A program made the translations under genes and the position numbers. This document shows positions 1-10,558 of a DNA stretch of 64,000 nucleotides, one piece after another. Numbering within the stretch: the stretch's first letter is position 1; every line of letters starts with the position of its first letter. This DNA comes from Mycobacterium sp. (GTDB lineage Bacteria; Actinomycetota; Actinomycetes; Mycobacteriales; Mycobacteriaceae): positions 1-64,000 of the forward strand of contig JARLGR010000102.1 in the NCBI GenBank assembly GCA_031292665.1. The letters run 5' to 3'. Below the pieces are notes generated by a model. That model worked only from the letters and a program-made list of their open reading frames with translations, ran no database searches and was not told the DNA's origin.

Positions 1-1225
1 CGGCTACCGGGACCCCGGCGGCCGCCAGGGCGCGCGGCAACCGGGCGCCGGCCCGTGGCACCGAGCGGACGATGACCGCCATCTGTGACCACGGCACGCC
101 GTCGACCAGGTGCGCGCGCCGCAGCGCGTCGGCGATCACCGCCGCCTCCGCGTGCGCCGAGGCGGCCAGGCGCACCTCCACCGATCCCTCATCGGGCCGG
201 GTGCCGTCGATTCGCTTGCCGCCACTGCCGCCGGGCAGCCGGCGCGCGATGCCGGTGACGGCGCGCGCCACGGCGGGCGCGCAGCGGTGGGACGTCGTCA
301 AACTCACCGACGGCGAGTCGTCGGTCAACAACCCGGCCGGCTCACCGCCGCGGAACCCGAACACCGCCTGGTTGGGGTCACCGGCGATCAACGCGAGATC
401 GGCGCCCGCCGCAAGCACCCGGACCAGGCCGGCCGCCTGCGGGTCGAGCTGCTGGGCGTCGTCGATCAACAAGATCCGCACCCGGCCGCGTTCGGCCGCG
501 AGCAGCTCGGGATCGACCGCGAAGGCCTCGAGCGCGGCGCCGACGAGCTCGGCAGCCCCGAGCGCCGGGGTCGTCGCCTGGGGCGCGGCCGTCCCGACCG
601 CCGCCCGCAGCAACATCACCTGCTCGTACTGGCGCGCGAATTGGCCGGCGGCGATCCATTCGGCACGCCGGCTGCGCCGACCCAGCCGCTCGAGCGCCTG
701 CGGGCCGACTCCGCGTTCGGCGCAGCGGGCCAACAGGTTTCGTAGCTCGGTGGCGAACCCGGCGGTGCTCAGGGCGGGCCGCAGATGCGCGGGCCACGCG
801 ACGGCCGCGCGTGGCCCGTCTTCGAGGTCACCGGCCAGCAGTTCCCGGATGATGGCATCCTGCTCGGCGCTGGTCACCAACCGCGGGGGCGCCTCGCCCG
901 CACGCTCGGCGGCCCGCCGCAACACCGCGTACGCGTAGCCGTGCACGGTCCGCACCAACGGCTCGCGGACGGCGACCCGCCCGGAACCGGTGCTGCGCGC
1001 CCGGAGTAACGCCGTGGTCAGCGCGTTGCGCGCCCGCATCCCGATGCGGCCCGAACCGGTAAGCAGCAGAACCGATTCCGGATCGGCTCCCGCCCGGATT
1101 CGAGCGACCGCGGCGTCGACGAGCAGGCTGCTCTTGCCGGTGCCGGGCCCGCCCAGGACACGCACCAAACCGCGCGCCTCGGGGGCCAGCAGGGCGCGCG
1201 CCTCGTCGTCCCAGGTGTCTGACAT
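1..1225 (-). CDS. adnA: AdnA, helicase-nuclease subunit (5' part only)
   Basis: This is the first ~408 codons of a UvrD/PcrA-type ATPase; the rest lies beyond the left edge. AdnA partners AdnB in the mycobacterial heterodimeric helicase-nuclease that resects double-strand breaks. The protein starts MSDTWDDEARALL and shows a Walker A motif GGPGTGKSS near residue 30, a Walker B-like segment ILLIDDAQQLDPQ, and GDPNQAVFGFRG typical of motif III of superfamily 1 helicases. The ATG at 1225 was chosen because the Walker A spacing from the start fits the family. The next gene on the left in related genomes is adnB, outside the window. The nuclease domain of AdnA is C-terminal and cannot be checked here. 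Confidence 0.9.
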   Translation of the reverse strand, partial: MSDTWDDEARALLAPEARGLVRVLGGPGTGKSSLLVDAAVARIRAGADPESVLLLTGSGRIGMRARNALTTALLRARSTGSGRVAVREPLVRTVHGYAYAVLRRAAERAGEAPPRLVTSAEQDAIIRELLAGDLEDGPRAAVAWPAHLRPALSTAGFATELRNLLARCAERGVGPQALERLGRRSRRAEWIAAGQFARQYEQVMLLRAAVGTAAPQATTPALGAAELVGAALEAFAVDPELLAAERGRVRILLIDDAQQLDPQAAGLVRVLAAGADLALIAGDPNQAVFGFRGGEPAGLLTDDSPSVSLTTSHRCAPAVARAVTGIARRLPGGSGGKRIDGTRPDEGSVEVRLAASAHAEAAVIADALRRAHLVDGVPWSQMAVIVRSVPRAGARLPRALAAAGVPVA

Positions 1226-1400
1226 GGCTGCATACAACCACCGGGGTCTGACAAGCCGGCCCGGTGACGCGCCGGTGGCGCGGGCGGTGCCGATTTCGGC
1301 GGCTCCTAGGCTGGAGGGCGACAACGTACGTCGCAGTCCGATAGCGCCAACTCACGGCCAATCAACGGGCAGCCCGAAGAAGGCAAGGAGGGTTCGGATC

Positions 1401-1604
1401 GTGGAGGATGTCGACCGTGGCTTTCCCATCGACGACGCGCCGGTAGGCGACGCGGTGGAACAACAGCAACCCGTCGATTACGACGACGAGGCGGGGCTGG
1501 ACACCGACTTCCTGACCGCCGGGGATCGCGAGGCCAATGAAGCCGACGTGATCGAGCAGGCTTTCATCGTCCCGACAGACGAGGATTGGAACGACGATCG
1601 CTGA
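1401..1604 (+). CDS. Small acidic conserved protein
   Basis: A 67-residue protein dominated by Asp and Glu with no signal peptide or membrane segment. The GTG start at 1401 is preceded by a strong ribosome binding site, AAGGAGGG at 1385-1392. It is divergent from adnA and its stop overlaps the region where the hydrolase downstream begins, so the two may be translated together. I do not recognise a domain. The composition would suit a soluble partner of a basic protein, but that is only a guess. Confidence 0.7.
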   Translation: MEDVDRGFPIDDAPVGDAVEQQQPVDYDDEAGLDTDFLTAGDREANEADVIEQAFIVPTDEDWNDDR

Positions 1605-1653
1605 GCCGGAAGCCGCCGATCTTCATGTCCACCGCTACGGCCCGCCGGGGCCG

Positions 1654-2394
1654 GTGCGGATCATCGCCCTCCACGGTCTGACCGGCCACGGGCAGCGTTG
1701 GCAGCACCTGGCGGGCTACCTGCCCGAAATCGCGATTGCCGCACCGGATCTGCTCGGCCACGGCAGGTCGTCGTGGGCGGCTCCGTGGACCATCGACGCC
1801 AACGTCTCGGCGTTATCCGCACTGCTGGACGAGGCGGCCGACAGGCGGGTGCTGGTGGTCGGCCACTCCTTCGGCGGCGCGCTGGCGATGCATCTGGCCG
1901 CGGCGCGCCCGGACCGGGTGGCGGCGCTGCTGCTGCTCGACCCGGCGGTCGGCCTGGACGGCGGATGGATGCGCGACATCGCCGAGGCGATGTTGTCCTC
2001 GCCCGACTACCCGGACGCCGATGAGGCCCGGATGGAGAAGGCGACGGGCTCCTGGGCGGACGTGGACCGCACGTTGCTCGACGCCGAGATCGACGAGCAC
2101 CTGATAAAGCTGCCGAGCGGGCGGTATGGCTGGCGTTTCAGCCTGTCGGCGATGATGTCGTACTGGAGTGAGTTGGCCCGCGACATCGTGCTGCCCCCGG
2201 CCGGGACGGTGACGACGCTGGTGCGGGCGAAGCAGACCTCGCCACCGTACGTCAGCGACCAACTGATCGCGAGACTGCAGGAGCGCTTGGGATCGACGTT
2301 CACGCTGCTGGATTTCGACTGCAACCACATGGTGCCCTACAGCAAGCCCGACGAGGTCGTGGCGCTTACGCGTGAGCTTTTGGAAGCACGCTGA
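1654..2394 (+). CDS. lipV: Alpha/beta hydrolase, LipV-like
   Basis: Serine hydrolase of about 246 residues with oxyanion strand LHGLTGHG, nucleophile elbow GHSFGG (Ser about residue 74 from this start), and the late acid and histidine region DFDCNHMVP. Its position before the alkyltransferase-like gene matches LipV (Rv3203) in M. tuberculosis, an esterase/lipase. Oddity: similarity to LipV-type N-termini (DLHVHRYG) continues upstream to about 1600, yet that stretch has no ATG, GTG or TTG in frame. Either translation starts at the GTG at 1654 or at a rare ATT/ATC codon (1585 or 1597) overlapping the preceding stop. Function is solid, start is not. Confidence 0.85.
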   Translation: MRIIALHGLTGHGQRWQHLAGYLPEIAIAAPDLLGHGRSSWAAPWTIDANVSALSALLDEAADRRVLVVGHSFGGALAMHLAAARPDRVAALLLLDPAVGLDGGWMRDIAEAMLSSPDYPDADEARMEKATGSWADVDRTLLDAEIDEHLIKLPSGRYGWRFSLSAMMSYWSELARDIVLPPAGTVTTLVRAKQTSPPYVSDQLIARLQERLGSTFTLLDFDCNHMVPYSKPDEVVALTRELLEAR

Positions 2395-2396
2395 CC

Positions 2397-2705
2397 GTGG
2401 CCCCGGTGACCGACGAGCAGGTCGAGCGGGTGCGTTCGCTGGTCGCCGCAATCCCGTCGGGCAGGGTCGCCACCTACGGCGACATCGCCAGCGCCGCAGG
2501 GCTTTCCAGCCCGCGAATCGTCGGCTGGATCATGCGCACGGACTCCTCGGACTTGCCCTGGCACCGCGTGATCACCGCGTCCGGGCGCCCTGCGCGACAC
2601 CTGATGACCCGGCAGCTGGAGTTGCTGCGCGCCGAAGGGGTTCTCGCTGTCCATGGCAAGGTGGCGCTGGGCGAGGTCCGGTACGGATTCCCGGACTGGA
2701 GTTAG
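2397..2705 (+). CDS. Alkyltransferase-like DNA repair protein (ATL)
   Basis: A 102-residue protein matching only the DNA-binding domain of O6-alkylguanine-DNA alkyltransferases. The reactive cysteine motif PCHR is replaced by PWHRV (about residue 49), the mark of ATL proteins. These bind alkylated guanine without removing the alkyl group and hand the lesion to nucleotide excision repair. GTG start at 2397, two bases after the LipV-like stop, implies one transcript. The helix-turn-helix and arginine finger region (SPRIVGWIMR) is intact. It corresponds in position to Rv3204. Its 3' end overlaps the convergent TIGR02569 gene by four bases. Confidence 0.9.
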   Translation: MAPVTDEQVERVRSLVAAIPSGRVATYGDIASAAGLSSPRIVGWIMRTDSSDLPWHRVITASGRPARHLMTRQLELLRAEGVLAVHGKVALGEVRYGFPDWS

Positions 2706-3556
2706 AGCACCAGCCGGACCAGGGCGGCGGTGCGCGCCAGACCGGGGAAGGCGTCGGCGGTCGACCGCGGGTGCAGGGCGTGGACCGCCAGGCGAAACAT
2801 CAGCGCGCGCAGCAACATTTGGGGCCACTCCGGCAGCGCGCTCCAGCGTTCGATGAGCCCGTCGTCGGCCTCACCCCACGACAGGGCATCGACGACGACG
2901 ACGCCCGCGGCCCACGAGGCGGGCCGCCAGTAGGGCGTGATGTCGGTGATGCCCGGCGCCGCGGTGCCTACGAAAAGCACTGTGCCGTGAAGGTCCCCGT
3001 GCACCAGCTGGTTGGGGCTCCTGGTCGGCTTGCGCAAGCCGGCGAGCTGGTTGATCAGCTCGACCGATCGCTCGCTATCCGCCGACGCGGGAGCCGTCCG
3101 CGCGCCCGGCGGCACCGAGGACAACGGCCGTTCCTCCCATGCGGCGCGGTCGGCGGCGATGAAGACGTCGACGTCTCCCCAGGGCGCGGTGGGCCCCTGG
3201 GTCAGGAACCGGGGCCGTTCGAGCTTTCCCGTCGCCTCGTGCAGTCGCACCGCCGCCGAGACGACTTCGTCATGCCTGGGCTCCGGCACGCCGGCGACGA
3301 ACGTGTCCGCCCGCCACCCGGAAACCACGTAGCGCCCATCGGTCGAGCGCACCGGGCGGGCCAACCGAACGCCGTCGACGAACAGCGTCTCGCGCACCCG
3401 GGCCGACCAGGCCGCACGCGCATGGTCGGCGACGATCGACAAAACGACTTCGCCGCATCGCCAGCCGCCCTCCCAGCCGGGGCCCAACGCGACAGGGTTC
3501 ACGCCGGTCAAGCCGAACGCCGTCAGCACGTGCTCCGGCGGTGGCTCGACAATCAC
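2702..3556 (-). CDS. TIGR02569 family protein, phosphotransferase-like
   Basis: 284 residues. The segment VHGDLHGTVLF about residue 190 resembles the catalytic loop of aminoglycoside phosphotransferase/choline kinase folds, followed by DITPYWRP in place of the usual DFG-like metal-binding motif. Family members are actinobacterial and of unknown substrate; this corresponds in position to Rv3205c. It lies just downstream of moeZ on the same strand (36 bases), so co-transcription is likely. No signal peptide is visible. I call the fold with moderate confidence and make no claim about substrate. Confidence 0.8.
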   Translation of the reverse strand: MIVEPPPEHVLTAFGLTGVNPVALGPGWEGGWRCGEVVLSIVADHARAAWSARVRETLFVDGVRLARPVRSTDGRYVVSGWRADTFVAGVPEPRHDEVVSAAVRLHEATGKLERPRFLTQGPTAPWGDVDVFIAADRAAWEERPLSSVPPGARTAPASADSERSVELINQLAGLRKPTRSPNQLVHGDLHGTVLFVGTAAPGITDITPYWRPASWAAGVVVVDALSWGEADDGLIERWSALPEWPQMLLRALMFRLAVHALHPRSTADAFPGLARTAALVRLVL

Positions 3557-3592
3557 ATGCGTAGCGTAATGGAGCCCGGTGCGCGGATCGGA

Positions 3593-4771
3593 TCAGTACA
3601 TCACCATGTCGGGCTGCATCTGTTCGGCCCATGCGACGATGCCGCCCTGCAGATGCACCGCATTGGAGAAACCGGCCCTTTTCACGGCCGCCAGCGCCTC
3701 GGCCGAGCGCACTCCGGTCTTGCAATACAGCACCGGCATGCGGTCCTGCGGCAGCTGCGCCAGGCCCTCACCGGAGTTGATCAGGGACTTCGGGATGAGC
3801 TGGGCGCCGTCGATGTGGACGATGTCCCACTCCACGGGCTCCCGGACGTCGATCAGGGCGAGCTTCTCGCCGGAGTCCAGCAACTCACGCAGCTGCCGCG
3901 GGGTGATGGTCGAGCCGGTGATCGCGTCGGCGGGCACGGCGCCGCAGAGCTGCGTGTAGTCGACGAGCGCGGTGATCTCAGGGCTGGCCGGGTCCTTGCG
4001 GATGGTGATCGTGCGGTACGCCATCTGCAGCGCGTCGTAGATCATCAACCGGCCGAGCAGCGGTTCGCCGATCCCGGTGATGAGCTTGATCGCCTCGGTG
4101 CCCATCACCGAGGCGATGGAGGCGCAGACGATCCCCAGCACCCCGCCCTCGGCGCACGACGGCGCCAGGCCGGGCGGCGGCGGCTCGGGGTACAGGTCGC
4201 GGTAGTTGAGGCCGAGGCCGCCCGGGGCGTCCTCCCAGAACACCGATACCTGGCCCTCGAACCGGTAGATCGACCCCCACACATACGGCCTCCCGGCCAG
4301 TACCGCGGCGTCGTTCACCAGATACCTGGTGGCGAAGTTGTCGGTGCCGTCGACGATCAGGTCGTACTGCCCGAACAACTCGACGGCGTTGCTCGCATCC
4401 AGCCTGACCTCGTGCAGGCGCACGTCGACCAGCGGGTTGATCGCGGCGATCGAGTCGCGCGCCGACCGGGCTTTGGAGCGCCCGACGTCGGCGACGCCAT
4501 GGATGATCTGCCGTTGCAGGTTGGACTCGTCGACGACGTCGAAGTCGACGATGCCGATCGTGCCGACTCCGGCCGCGGCCAGGTACAACAGCGTCGGCGA
4601 CCCGAGGCCGCCGGCGCCGATCACCAGCACCCTGGCGTTCTTGAGCCGCTTCTGCCCGTCCGGGCCCAGATCGGGGATGATCAGGTGGCGGCTGTAGCGG
4701 GCCACCTCCTCGCGGGTCAGCTCGGGTGCGGGCTCGACCAGTGGTGGCAGTGATGTCTGGGATGTCGACAC
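3593..4771 (-). CDS. moeZ: MoeZ adenylyltransferase/sulfurtransferase
   Basis: 392 residues: an N-terminal E1-like ThiF/MoeB domain (Rossmann VLVIGAGGLGSP, then D-x-V-x-x-SNLQRQ) and a C-terminal rhodanese domain whose active-site loop YCKTGVRS carries the persulfide cysteine. It adenylates and then sulfurates the C-terminus of small ubiquitin-like carriers (CysO for cysteine synthesis, MoaD types for molybdopterin). The GTG at 4771 was chosen over an upstream start at 4819 because a GAGGAG ribosome binding site lies just before it and the length equals that of the M. tuberculosis protein (Rv3206c). The CxxC zinc pairs of E. coli MoeB are not evident, as usual for MoeZ. Confidence 0.95.
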   Translation of the reverse strand: MSTSQTSLPPLVEPAPELTREEVARYSRHLIIPDLGPDGQKRLKNARVLVIGAGGLGSPTLLYLAAAGVGTIGIVDFDVVDESNLQRQIIHGVADVGRSKARSARDSIAAINPLVDVRLHEVRLDASNAVELFGQYDLIVDGTDNFATRYLVNDAAVLAGRPYVWGSIYRFEGQVSVFWEDAPGGLGLNYRDLYPEPPPPGLAPSCAEGGVLGIVCASIASVMGTEAIKLITGIGEPLLGRLMIYDALQMAYRTITIRKDPASPEITALVDYTQLCGAVPADAITGSTITPRQLRELLDSGEKLALIDVREPVEWDIVHIDGAQLIPKSLINSGEGLAQLPQDRMPVLYCKTGVRSAEALAAVKRAGFSNAVHLQGGIVAWAEQMQPDMVMY

Positions 4772-4897
4772 CGAACATCTCCTCGGTTTCTCTGGGCTTC
4801 CGTGAGCCCGGTCCACCATCCATCACAGCAGCACTCAGAATGGACGGCAAGGAGCCCTCGCGATTGTCATGGCGGCGTGACGCTCGAAGCGCCGCAG

Positions 4898-5923
4898 CTA
4901 GGCGATCGGATACGGCCAGGGATTGAACCGGCAGGTCTTGCCGTCGGCCTTGACGACGTCGGGGTCAAACTTGGCGGCGTCGTCGTTGGACGTGGAGAAC
5001 GTCTGCTGCATCATCACCGGCGCCAGACCCCCCTGCTTATCGCAGGCCTCGTGGCGCACGTATCCGACGGCGTGTCCCACCTCGTGGTTGATCACGTATT
5101 GCCGATACGAGCCGACGTCCCCTTCGAACGGGACGGCTCCGCGCACCCAGCGCGCCTCGTTGATGAACACCCGGGCCTGCCGGTCCGGTCCAAACGACGG
5201 GTTGTAGCAGGACGTCTCCAGCCGGAACTCGTAGCCGCACCCCTCACGCACCGTCACCGGGGACACCAGCGAGATCCGGAAGTCGGGCTTCCCGTCATCG
5301 ATCCGGATGAACGCGAACTGGGGGTTGTGCGTCCAGCCCTTGGGGTTGTCGAGCGTCTGGTCGACCATCTCGGCGAAGGCGTTGTCGCCGCCGAACATCG
5401 TGGGGTCGACGCCGTTCTCGACCTCGACGGTGTAGCGGAACACCTTGGCGGTGCCCTTGCCGACCTGCGGGGTCGTGCCCGGCACGACATGCCAGATCTT
5501 GTCGCCCGCCTCGGTGAAGGGGCCACCGTCCGGCAGCGTCCCGGCAGGCAGGTTCGCGTCGAACGCAGCGAGCCCGCGCGGTGGCGCGTCGATGATCGCG
5601 GTGCCTACCGCGCCGATCGCCGGAGGCGACTGGAGGGACTGACTCGCCGTCGGCGTCGGCGTACCGGTGCCCGTCACCGTCTGGTACATCACCACCGCGG
5701 TGAGCGCCGCCAGGACGGGCAGCGCGTACGCGCGCCAGCCGTAGGTGGAGACGAACCGACCCAGCCGCGATTGTTTGCGCCATTCCCGGGGCCGGACCCG
5801 GTCGGCCCGGGCCCGCCCCCCTTCCCGCCCGATCGGGTCGCGCAGGGCCCGCAGTGGCTCTCGCCACTCCTCGCGCAGCATCGGCACTCGACCGGTGCCG
5901 CGCACAGGCCGCTGAGACGTCAC
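4898..5923 (-). CDS. DUF3152 membrane-anchored metalloprotease-like protein
   Basis: About 341 residues. A basic N-terminus is followed by one membrane segment (about residues 66-84), a Thr/Pro linker and a large extracytoplasmic domain. Near the C-terminus NHEVGHAVGYVRHEAC gives an HExxH-x-x-G-x-x-x-H-type zinc site of the metzincin sort. Corresponds to Rv3207c. Start uncertain: GTG at 5923 has a poor ribosome binding site; ATG at 5881 (MLREEWREP) is an alternative and does not change the domain content. It stands alone, divergent from the TetR gene. Protease activity is inferred from the motif only. Confidence 0.8.
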   Translation of the reverse strand: MTSQRPVRGTGRVPMLREEWREPLRALRDPIGREGGRARADRVRPREWRKQSRLGRFVSTYGWRAYALPVLAALTAVVMYQTVTGTGTPTPTASQSLQSPPAIGAVGTAIIDAPPRGLAAFDANLPAGTLPDGGPFTEAGDKIWHVVPGTTPQVGKGTAKVFRYTVEVENGVDPTMFGGDNAFAEMVDQTLDNPKGWTHNPQFAFIRIDDGKPDFRISLVSPVTVREGCGYEFRLETSCYNPSFGPDRQARVFINEARWVRGAVPFEGDVGSYRQYVINHEVGHAVGYVRHEACDKQGGLAPVMMQQTFSTSNDDAAKFDPDVVKADGKTCRFNPWPYPIA

Positions 5924-5962
5924 CCGCCCAGGATGGCATAGCTTGCCCGCACCAAACTGTAA

Positions 5963-7076
<1,114 letters not shown>

Positions 7077-7265
7077 GGTCACCCCTTCTCGTTGGCGTTG
7101 AAGTCGCCGACCTGTCAGCAGCAGGCTAGTGGACGCGTCGGCCGCGCATCCCGGTCGGGCCCAAGCCGCGCGGTTCGCGGTAAGCGAAACGGGGGTCGCG
7201 ACGGGATAACGATTCGCTTCCAGCTGGATCTACACCCGCGCTCGTCGCGTGAGCCATGTTTTCAC

Positions 7266-8018
7266 ATGGATAACGTCAGCACCATGGGTACCACACTGCG
7301 CCCTCTCGGCGACGGGATTCACGACTACCCCGACGACGGGAGCTACCGGGCAACCTGGTCCGATACCGACGTCCAGGACGGCTACGACGCGGGCGACGAG
7401 GCCGATTACGAGGAACTCGCCTGGCCGAAGGACAGCCGCTGGCGGCCGGCCGCGGCCGTCTTGGGCGCCGTCGTGGCCGTCGGCGCCATCGCCACCGCTG
7501 TCATCATCAACAGCGGCGACAGCGCGTCGACCAAGGCCACGGTCGGAGCGCCGGTCCCGCCGACGGTGGCGTCCTCGACCACAGCGCCGAGAGCGGCCCT
7601 CCCGCCCAGCGCGTCCACCTCGCCGCAGTTACCGCGCGAGACGTTCACCACGGTGACCCCGCCCAGCGCCGCCCCCAGCACGCCCCCGACGCCCACCGCC
7701 GCACCCCCCCTGGCCCCGACCGCCACACCGCCGGCCGCCGCACTCAATCCGCGCACCGTCATCTACTCGGTGACCGGCTCGAAGCAACTGCTGGACCTGG
7801 TGAACGTCACCTACACCGACGCCCGGGGCTACCCCCAGACCGAGTTCAACGTGTCGCTGCCGTGGTCGCGGATGATCGTCCTATATCCCGACGTCCAGAC
7901 CGTGTCGGTGGTCGCGAGCAGCTTTTACGCCCGGCTCAACTGCTCGGTCGTCAATGCCGCCGGTCAAACGGTGGTGGCATCGGCCAACAACGGTAACCTG
8001 GCGACCTGCACCCGCTGA
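7266..8018 (+). CDS. MmpS-like membrane-anchored protein
   Basis: 250 residues from ATG at 7266 (another ATG at 7284 is possible). An acidic cytoplasmic tail of about 55 residues is followed by one membrane helix (AAAVLGAVVAVGAIATAVII), a long Thr/Pro/Ala linker (about residues 88-160) and a C-terminal beta-rich domain (VIYSVTGSK to NGNLATC) like that of MmpS siderophore/lipid-export accessory proteins. No MmpL gene is adjacent, so it is an orphan MmpS-type protein, equivalent in position to Rv3209. The linker would span the cell wall. Function unknown. Confidence 0.8.
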   Translation: MDNVSTMGTTLRPLGDGIHDYPDDGSYRATWSDTDVQDGYDAGDEADYEELAWPKDSRWRPAAAVLGAVVAVGAIATAVIINSGDSASTKATVGAPVPPTVASSTTAPRAALPPSASTSPQLPRETFTTVTPPSAAPSTPPTPTAAPPLAPTATPPAAALNPRTVIYSVTGSKQLLDLVNVTYTDARGYPQTEFNVSLPWSRMIVLYPDVQTVSVVASSFYARLNCSVVNAAGQTVVASANNGNLATCTR

Positions 8019-8029
8019 GCGGGTGAAGC

Positions 8030-8737
8030 TCAGGCCAACCCGAGTTCGTGCATCCGCCGGTCGTGGGTCTGCTGCAGCCGTTCGAAGAACGCATTGAGCT
8101 GGCCCAGGCCGCCGGCGCCCGACAAGACCAGGTCGACCAGCTCGTCGTGGTCGGCCAGCACGTACTGGGTCTGGGTGATCGCCTCCCCCAACAGGCGCCG
8201 CGACCATAGCGCCAGGCGGCTGCGCTGCTTGCCGCTGGAGGTCACGGCGGCGCGCACTTCGGCGACGACGAACTGGGAGTGCCCGGTTTCCGACAGGGCC
8301 GACCGCACCACGTCGGCAACCTCGTCGGGCAGCCCGTCGGCGATCTCCAGGTAGAGGTCGGCGGCCAGGGCGTCGCCGACGTACGTCTTCACCAGCGCTT
8401 CCAGCCACGTGCTGGGCATGGTCAGCCGGTGGTAGTTCTCCAGCGCGGACACGTATTTCGACATGGCCTCCACCATGTCGACACCACGGCGCTCCAGGAC
8501 GTCGCGCAGCAGCTCGTAGTGGCCCATCTCGGCGGCGGCCATGCTCGCCATCGAGATTCGTCCACGGAGGTTGGGCGCCATCCGCGCCTCGTCCGTGAGC
8601 CGGTAGAACGCGGCGATCTCGCCGTAGGCCAGCACCGCGAACAACTCGTTGACGCCCGGATGATCGGCCGACAGCCGTGAGGCTGGTGAATCGTCCACCT
8701 GGTCGGCGGAGGAGGACTCGCAGGTGGGCCGGGTCAT
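8030..8737 (-). CDS. Ferritin-like fold protein
   Basis: 235 residues, mostly helical and soluble. The four-helix-bundle pattern is visible in LAYGEIAAFYRLTDEARMAP, MASMAAAEMGHYELLRDVL, and a second pair around YVGDALAADLYLEIADGL and ALSETGHSQFVVAEV. Repeated E...E-x-x-H spacing is typical of carboxylate-bridged di-iron sites. Corresponds to Rv3210c. The substrate is unknown; the relatives include MiaE-type hydroxylases. Convergent with the MmpS-like gene, with only 11 bases between them. Confidence 0.8.
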   Translation of the reverse strand: MTRPTCESSSADQVDDSPASRLSADHPGVNELFAVLAYGEIAAFYRLTDEARMAPNLRGRISMASMAAAEMGHYELLRDVLERRGVDMVEAMSKYVSALENYHRLTMPSTWLEALVKTYVGDALAADLYLEIADGLPDEVADVVRSALSETGHSQFVVAEVRAAVTSSGKQRSRLALWSRRLLGEAITQTQYVLADHDELVDLVLSGAGGLGQLNAFFERLQQTHDRRMHELGLA

Positions 8738-9004
8738 GGCAACACTCTAGTCGGCGGACTTAGCGGTGCATGGGAGCCAGCTGTCGACCAGCTATCATGG
8801 ATGCAGGTATTGGCTGTATGTCTATTACCGCCAGTACCGGCGAAATGTGCGTGCACATGCCGGCCCGCTTGAATTGAGCCCGCTCGAACGAGCGAGGGGC
8901 CGGCGACTCGGCGACGTATTCGGAGTCGGAACTCGTGCGCGCGTGACGCGACAGGACAACACCGACACACCGAATACCGTCACCGAAAGGCTTTGCACCC
9001 ACGC

Positions 9005-10540
9005 ATGACCGAACTGACAAGCACAACTGAGCCCACCCCCCTACCATCATTTGCCGAACTCGGCGTTCGCGACGAAATAGTCCGCGCGCTGGCGGAACAA
9101 GGCATCGAGCGCCCCTTTGCCATCCAAGAACTGACCATGCCGCTGGCAATCGCGGGAGACGACGTGATCGGGCAGGCCCGCACCGGCATGGGCAAGACGC
9201 TCGCCTTCGGCGCGCCGCTGCTGAACCGCATCACGTCCGGCGTCGGGGTGCGAGCGCTCACCGGCGCCCCCCGCGCCCTGGTCGTGGTGCCGACCCGAGA
9301 GCTGTGCCTGCAGGTCACCGAAGACCTGGCCGCCGCGGCCAAGTACCTGAGCACCGACGAGGGCCGGCGCGTGGCGGTCATCTCGATCTACGGCGGACGC
9401 GCCTACGAGCCGCAGATCGAGGCGCTGCAGGCCGGCGCCGACGTCGTCGTCGGCACCCCCGGCCGGCTGCTCGACCTGGCCCAGCAGGGCCACCTTCAGC
9501 TGGGCGGGCTGTCGGTCCTGGTGCTCGACGAGGCCGACGAGATGCTGGACCTGGGCTTCCTGCCGGACATCGAGCGCATCCTGCGGCAAATCCCCGACGA
9601 CCGGCAATCCATGCTGTTCTCGGCGACCATGCCGGGCCCGATCATCACGCTGGCCCGCACCTTCATGAACCAGCCAACCCACATCCGGGCGGAGGCGCCG
9701 CACTCGGCCGCCACGCACGACACCACCGAGCAGTTCGTCTACCGGGCACATGCGCTGGACAAGGTGGAGATGGTCACCCGCATCCTGCAGGCCAACGGCC
9801 GCGGGGCCACCATGGTCTTCACCCGCACCAAGCGCACAGCCCAGAAGGTCGCCGACGAGCTGGCCGAGCGGGGCTTCAAGGTCGGCGCCGTCCACGGCGA
9901 CCTGAATCAGGTCGCCCGGGAGAAGGCGCTCAAGGCGTTCCGAACCGGCGATGTCGACGTGCTCGTCGCGACCGACGTGGCCGCCCGCGGCATCGACATC
10001 GACGACGTCACCCACGTCATCAACTACCAGATCCCCGAGGACGAACAGGCCTACGTGCACCGGATCGGCCGCACCGGGCGCGCCGGCAAGACCGGCGTCG
10101 CCGTCACGCTGGTGGACTGGGACGAGCTGCCCCGTTGGTCGATGATCGACAAGGCACTGGGCCTGGACTCCCCCCATCCGGCCGAGACCTACTCCAGCTC
10201 GCCGCACCTGTACGACGAGTTGGGCATCCCCGCCGAGGCGCGCGGCACGGTCGGGACGCCACGCAAGTCGCCGGTCAAGCGCCGCGACGTCCACGTCGAT
10301 TCCGCGACGTCGGAGACCCCGGCCAAGTCTTCGCGTTCGCAGTCGACCTCGCGGAGCCGCCGCCGCACCCGCGGCGGCCAATCCGTCACCGGGCATCCCG
10401 GCGGGAGCGCGGCCGCCACCGGTGACACCGCCGCCGATGCTCCGTCGGACTCCCCGTCGGGCAACCCCGGCCGGCGCCGCCGTCGGCGTCGCAAGCCAAC
10501 GGAATCCGCAGCGGCCGCGGGCGCCGCGCCCGCCGACTAG
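9005..10540 (+). CDS. rhlE: DEAD-box RNA helicase RhlE
   Basis: 511 residues with the full set of DEAD-box motifs: Q motif region (GIERPFAIQE), motif I ARTGMGKT, motif II DEAD, motif III SAT, then the second RecA domain with VLVATDVAARGID and HRIGRTGRAG. The C-terminal ~110 residues are low-complexity and end in Arg clusters, suited to RNA binding. Start at ATG 9005 gives MTELTS; a TTG at 8993 is less likely. In M. tuberculosis RhlE (Rv3211) is part of the RNA-degradation machinery. The 267-base region upstream should hold the promoter. Confidence 0.95.
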   Translation: MTELTSTTEPTPLPSFAELGVRDEIVRALAEQGIERPFAIQELTMPLAIAGDDVIGQARTGMGKTLAFGAPLLNRITSGVGVRALTGAPRALVVVPTRELCLQVTEDLAAAAKYLSTDEGRRVAVISIYGGRAYEPQIEALQAGADVVVGTPGRLLDLAQQGHLQLGGLSVLVLDEADEMLDLGFLPDIERILRQIPDDRQSMLFSATMPGPIITLARTFMNQPTHIRAEAPHSAATHDTTEQFVYRAHALDKVEMVTRILQANGRGATMVFTRTKRTAQKVADELAERGFKVGAVHGDLNQVAREKALKAFRTGDVDVLVATDVAARGIDIDDVTHVINYQIPEDEQAYVHRIGRTGRAGKTGVAVTLVDWDELPRWSMIDKALGLDSPHPAETYSSSPHLYDELGIPAEARGTVGTPRKSPVKRRDVHVDSATSETPAKSSRSQSTSRSRRRTRGGQSVTGHPGGSAAATGDTAADAPSDSPSGNPGRRRRRRRKPTESAAAAGAAPAD

Positions 10541-10558
10541 AACGCACGCGGCCGACGC

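Noticed and set aside
2372-4753. A 793-codon open frame antisense to the TIGR02569 gene and moeZ
   Set aside because: High GC gives long antisense frames; its codons mirror the real genes and the product has no family features.
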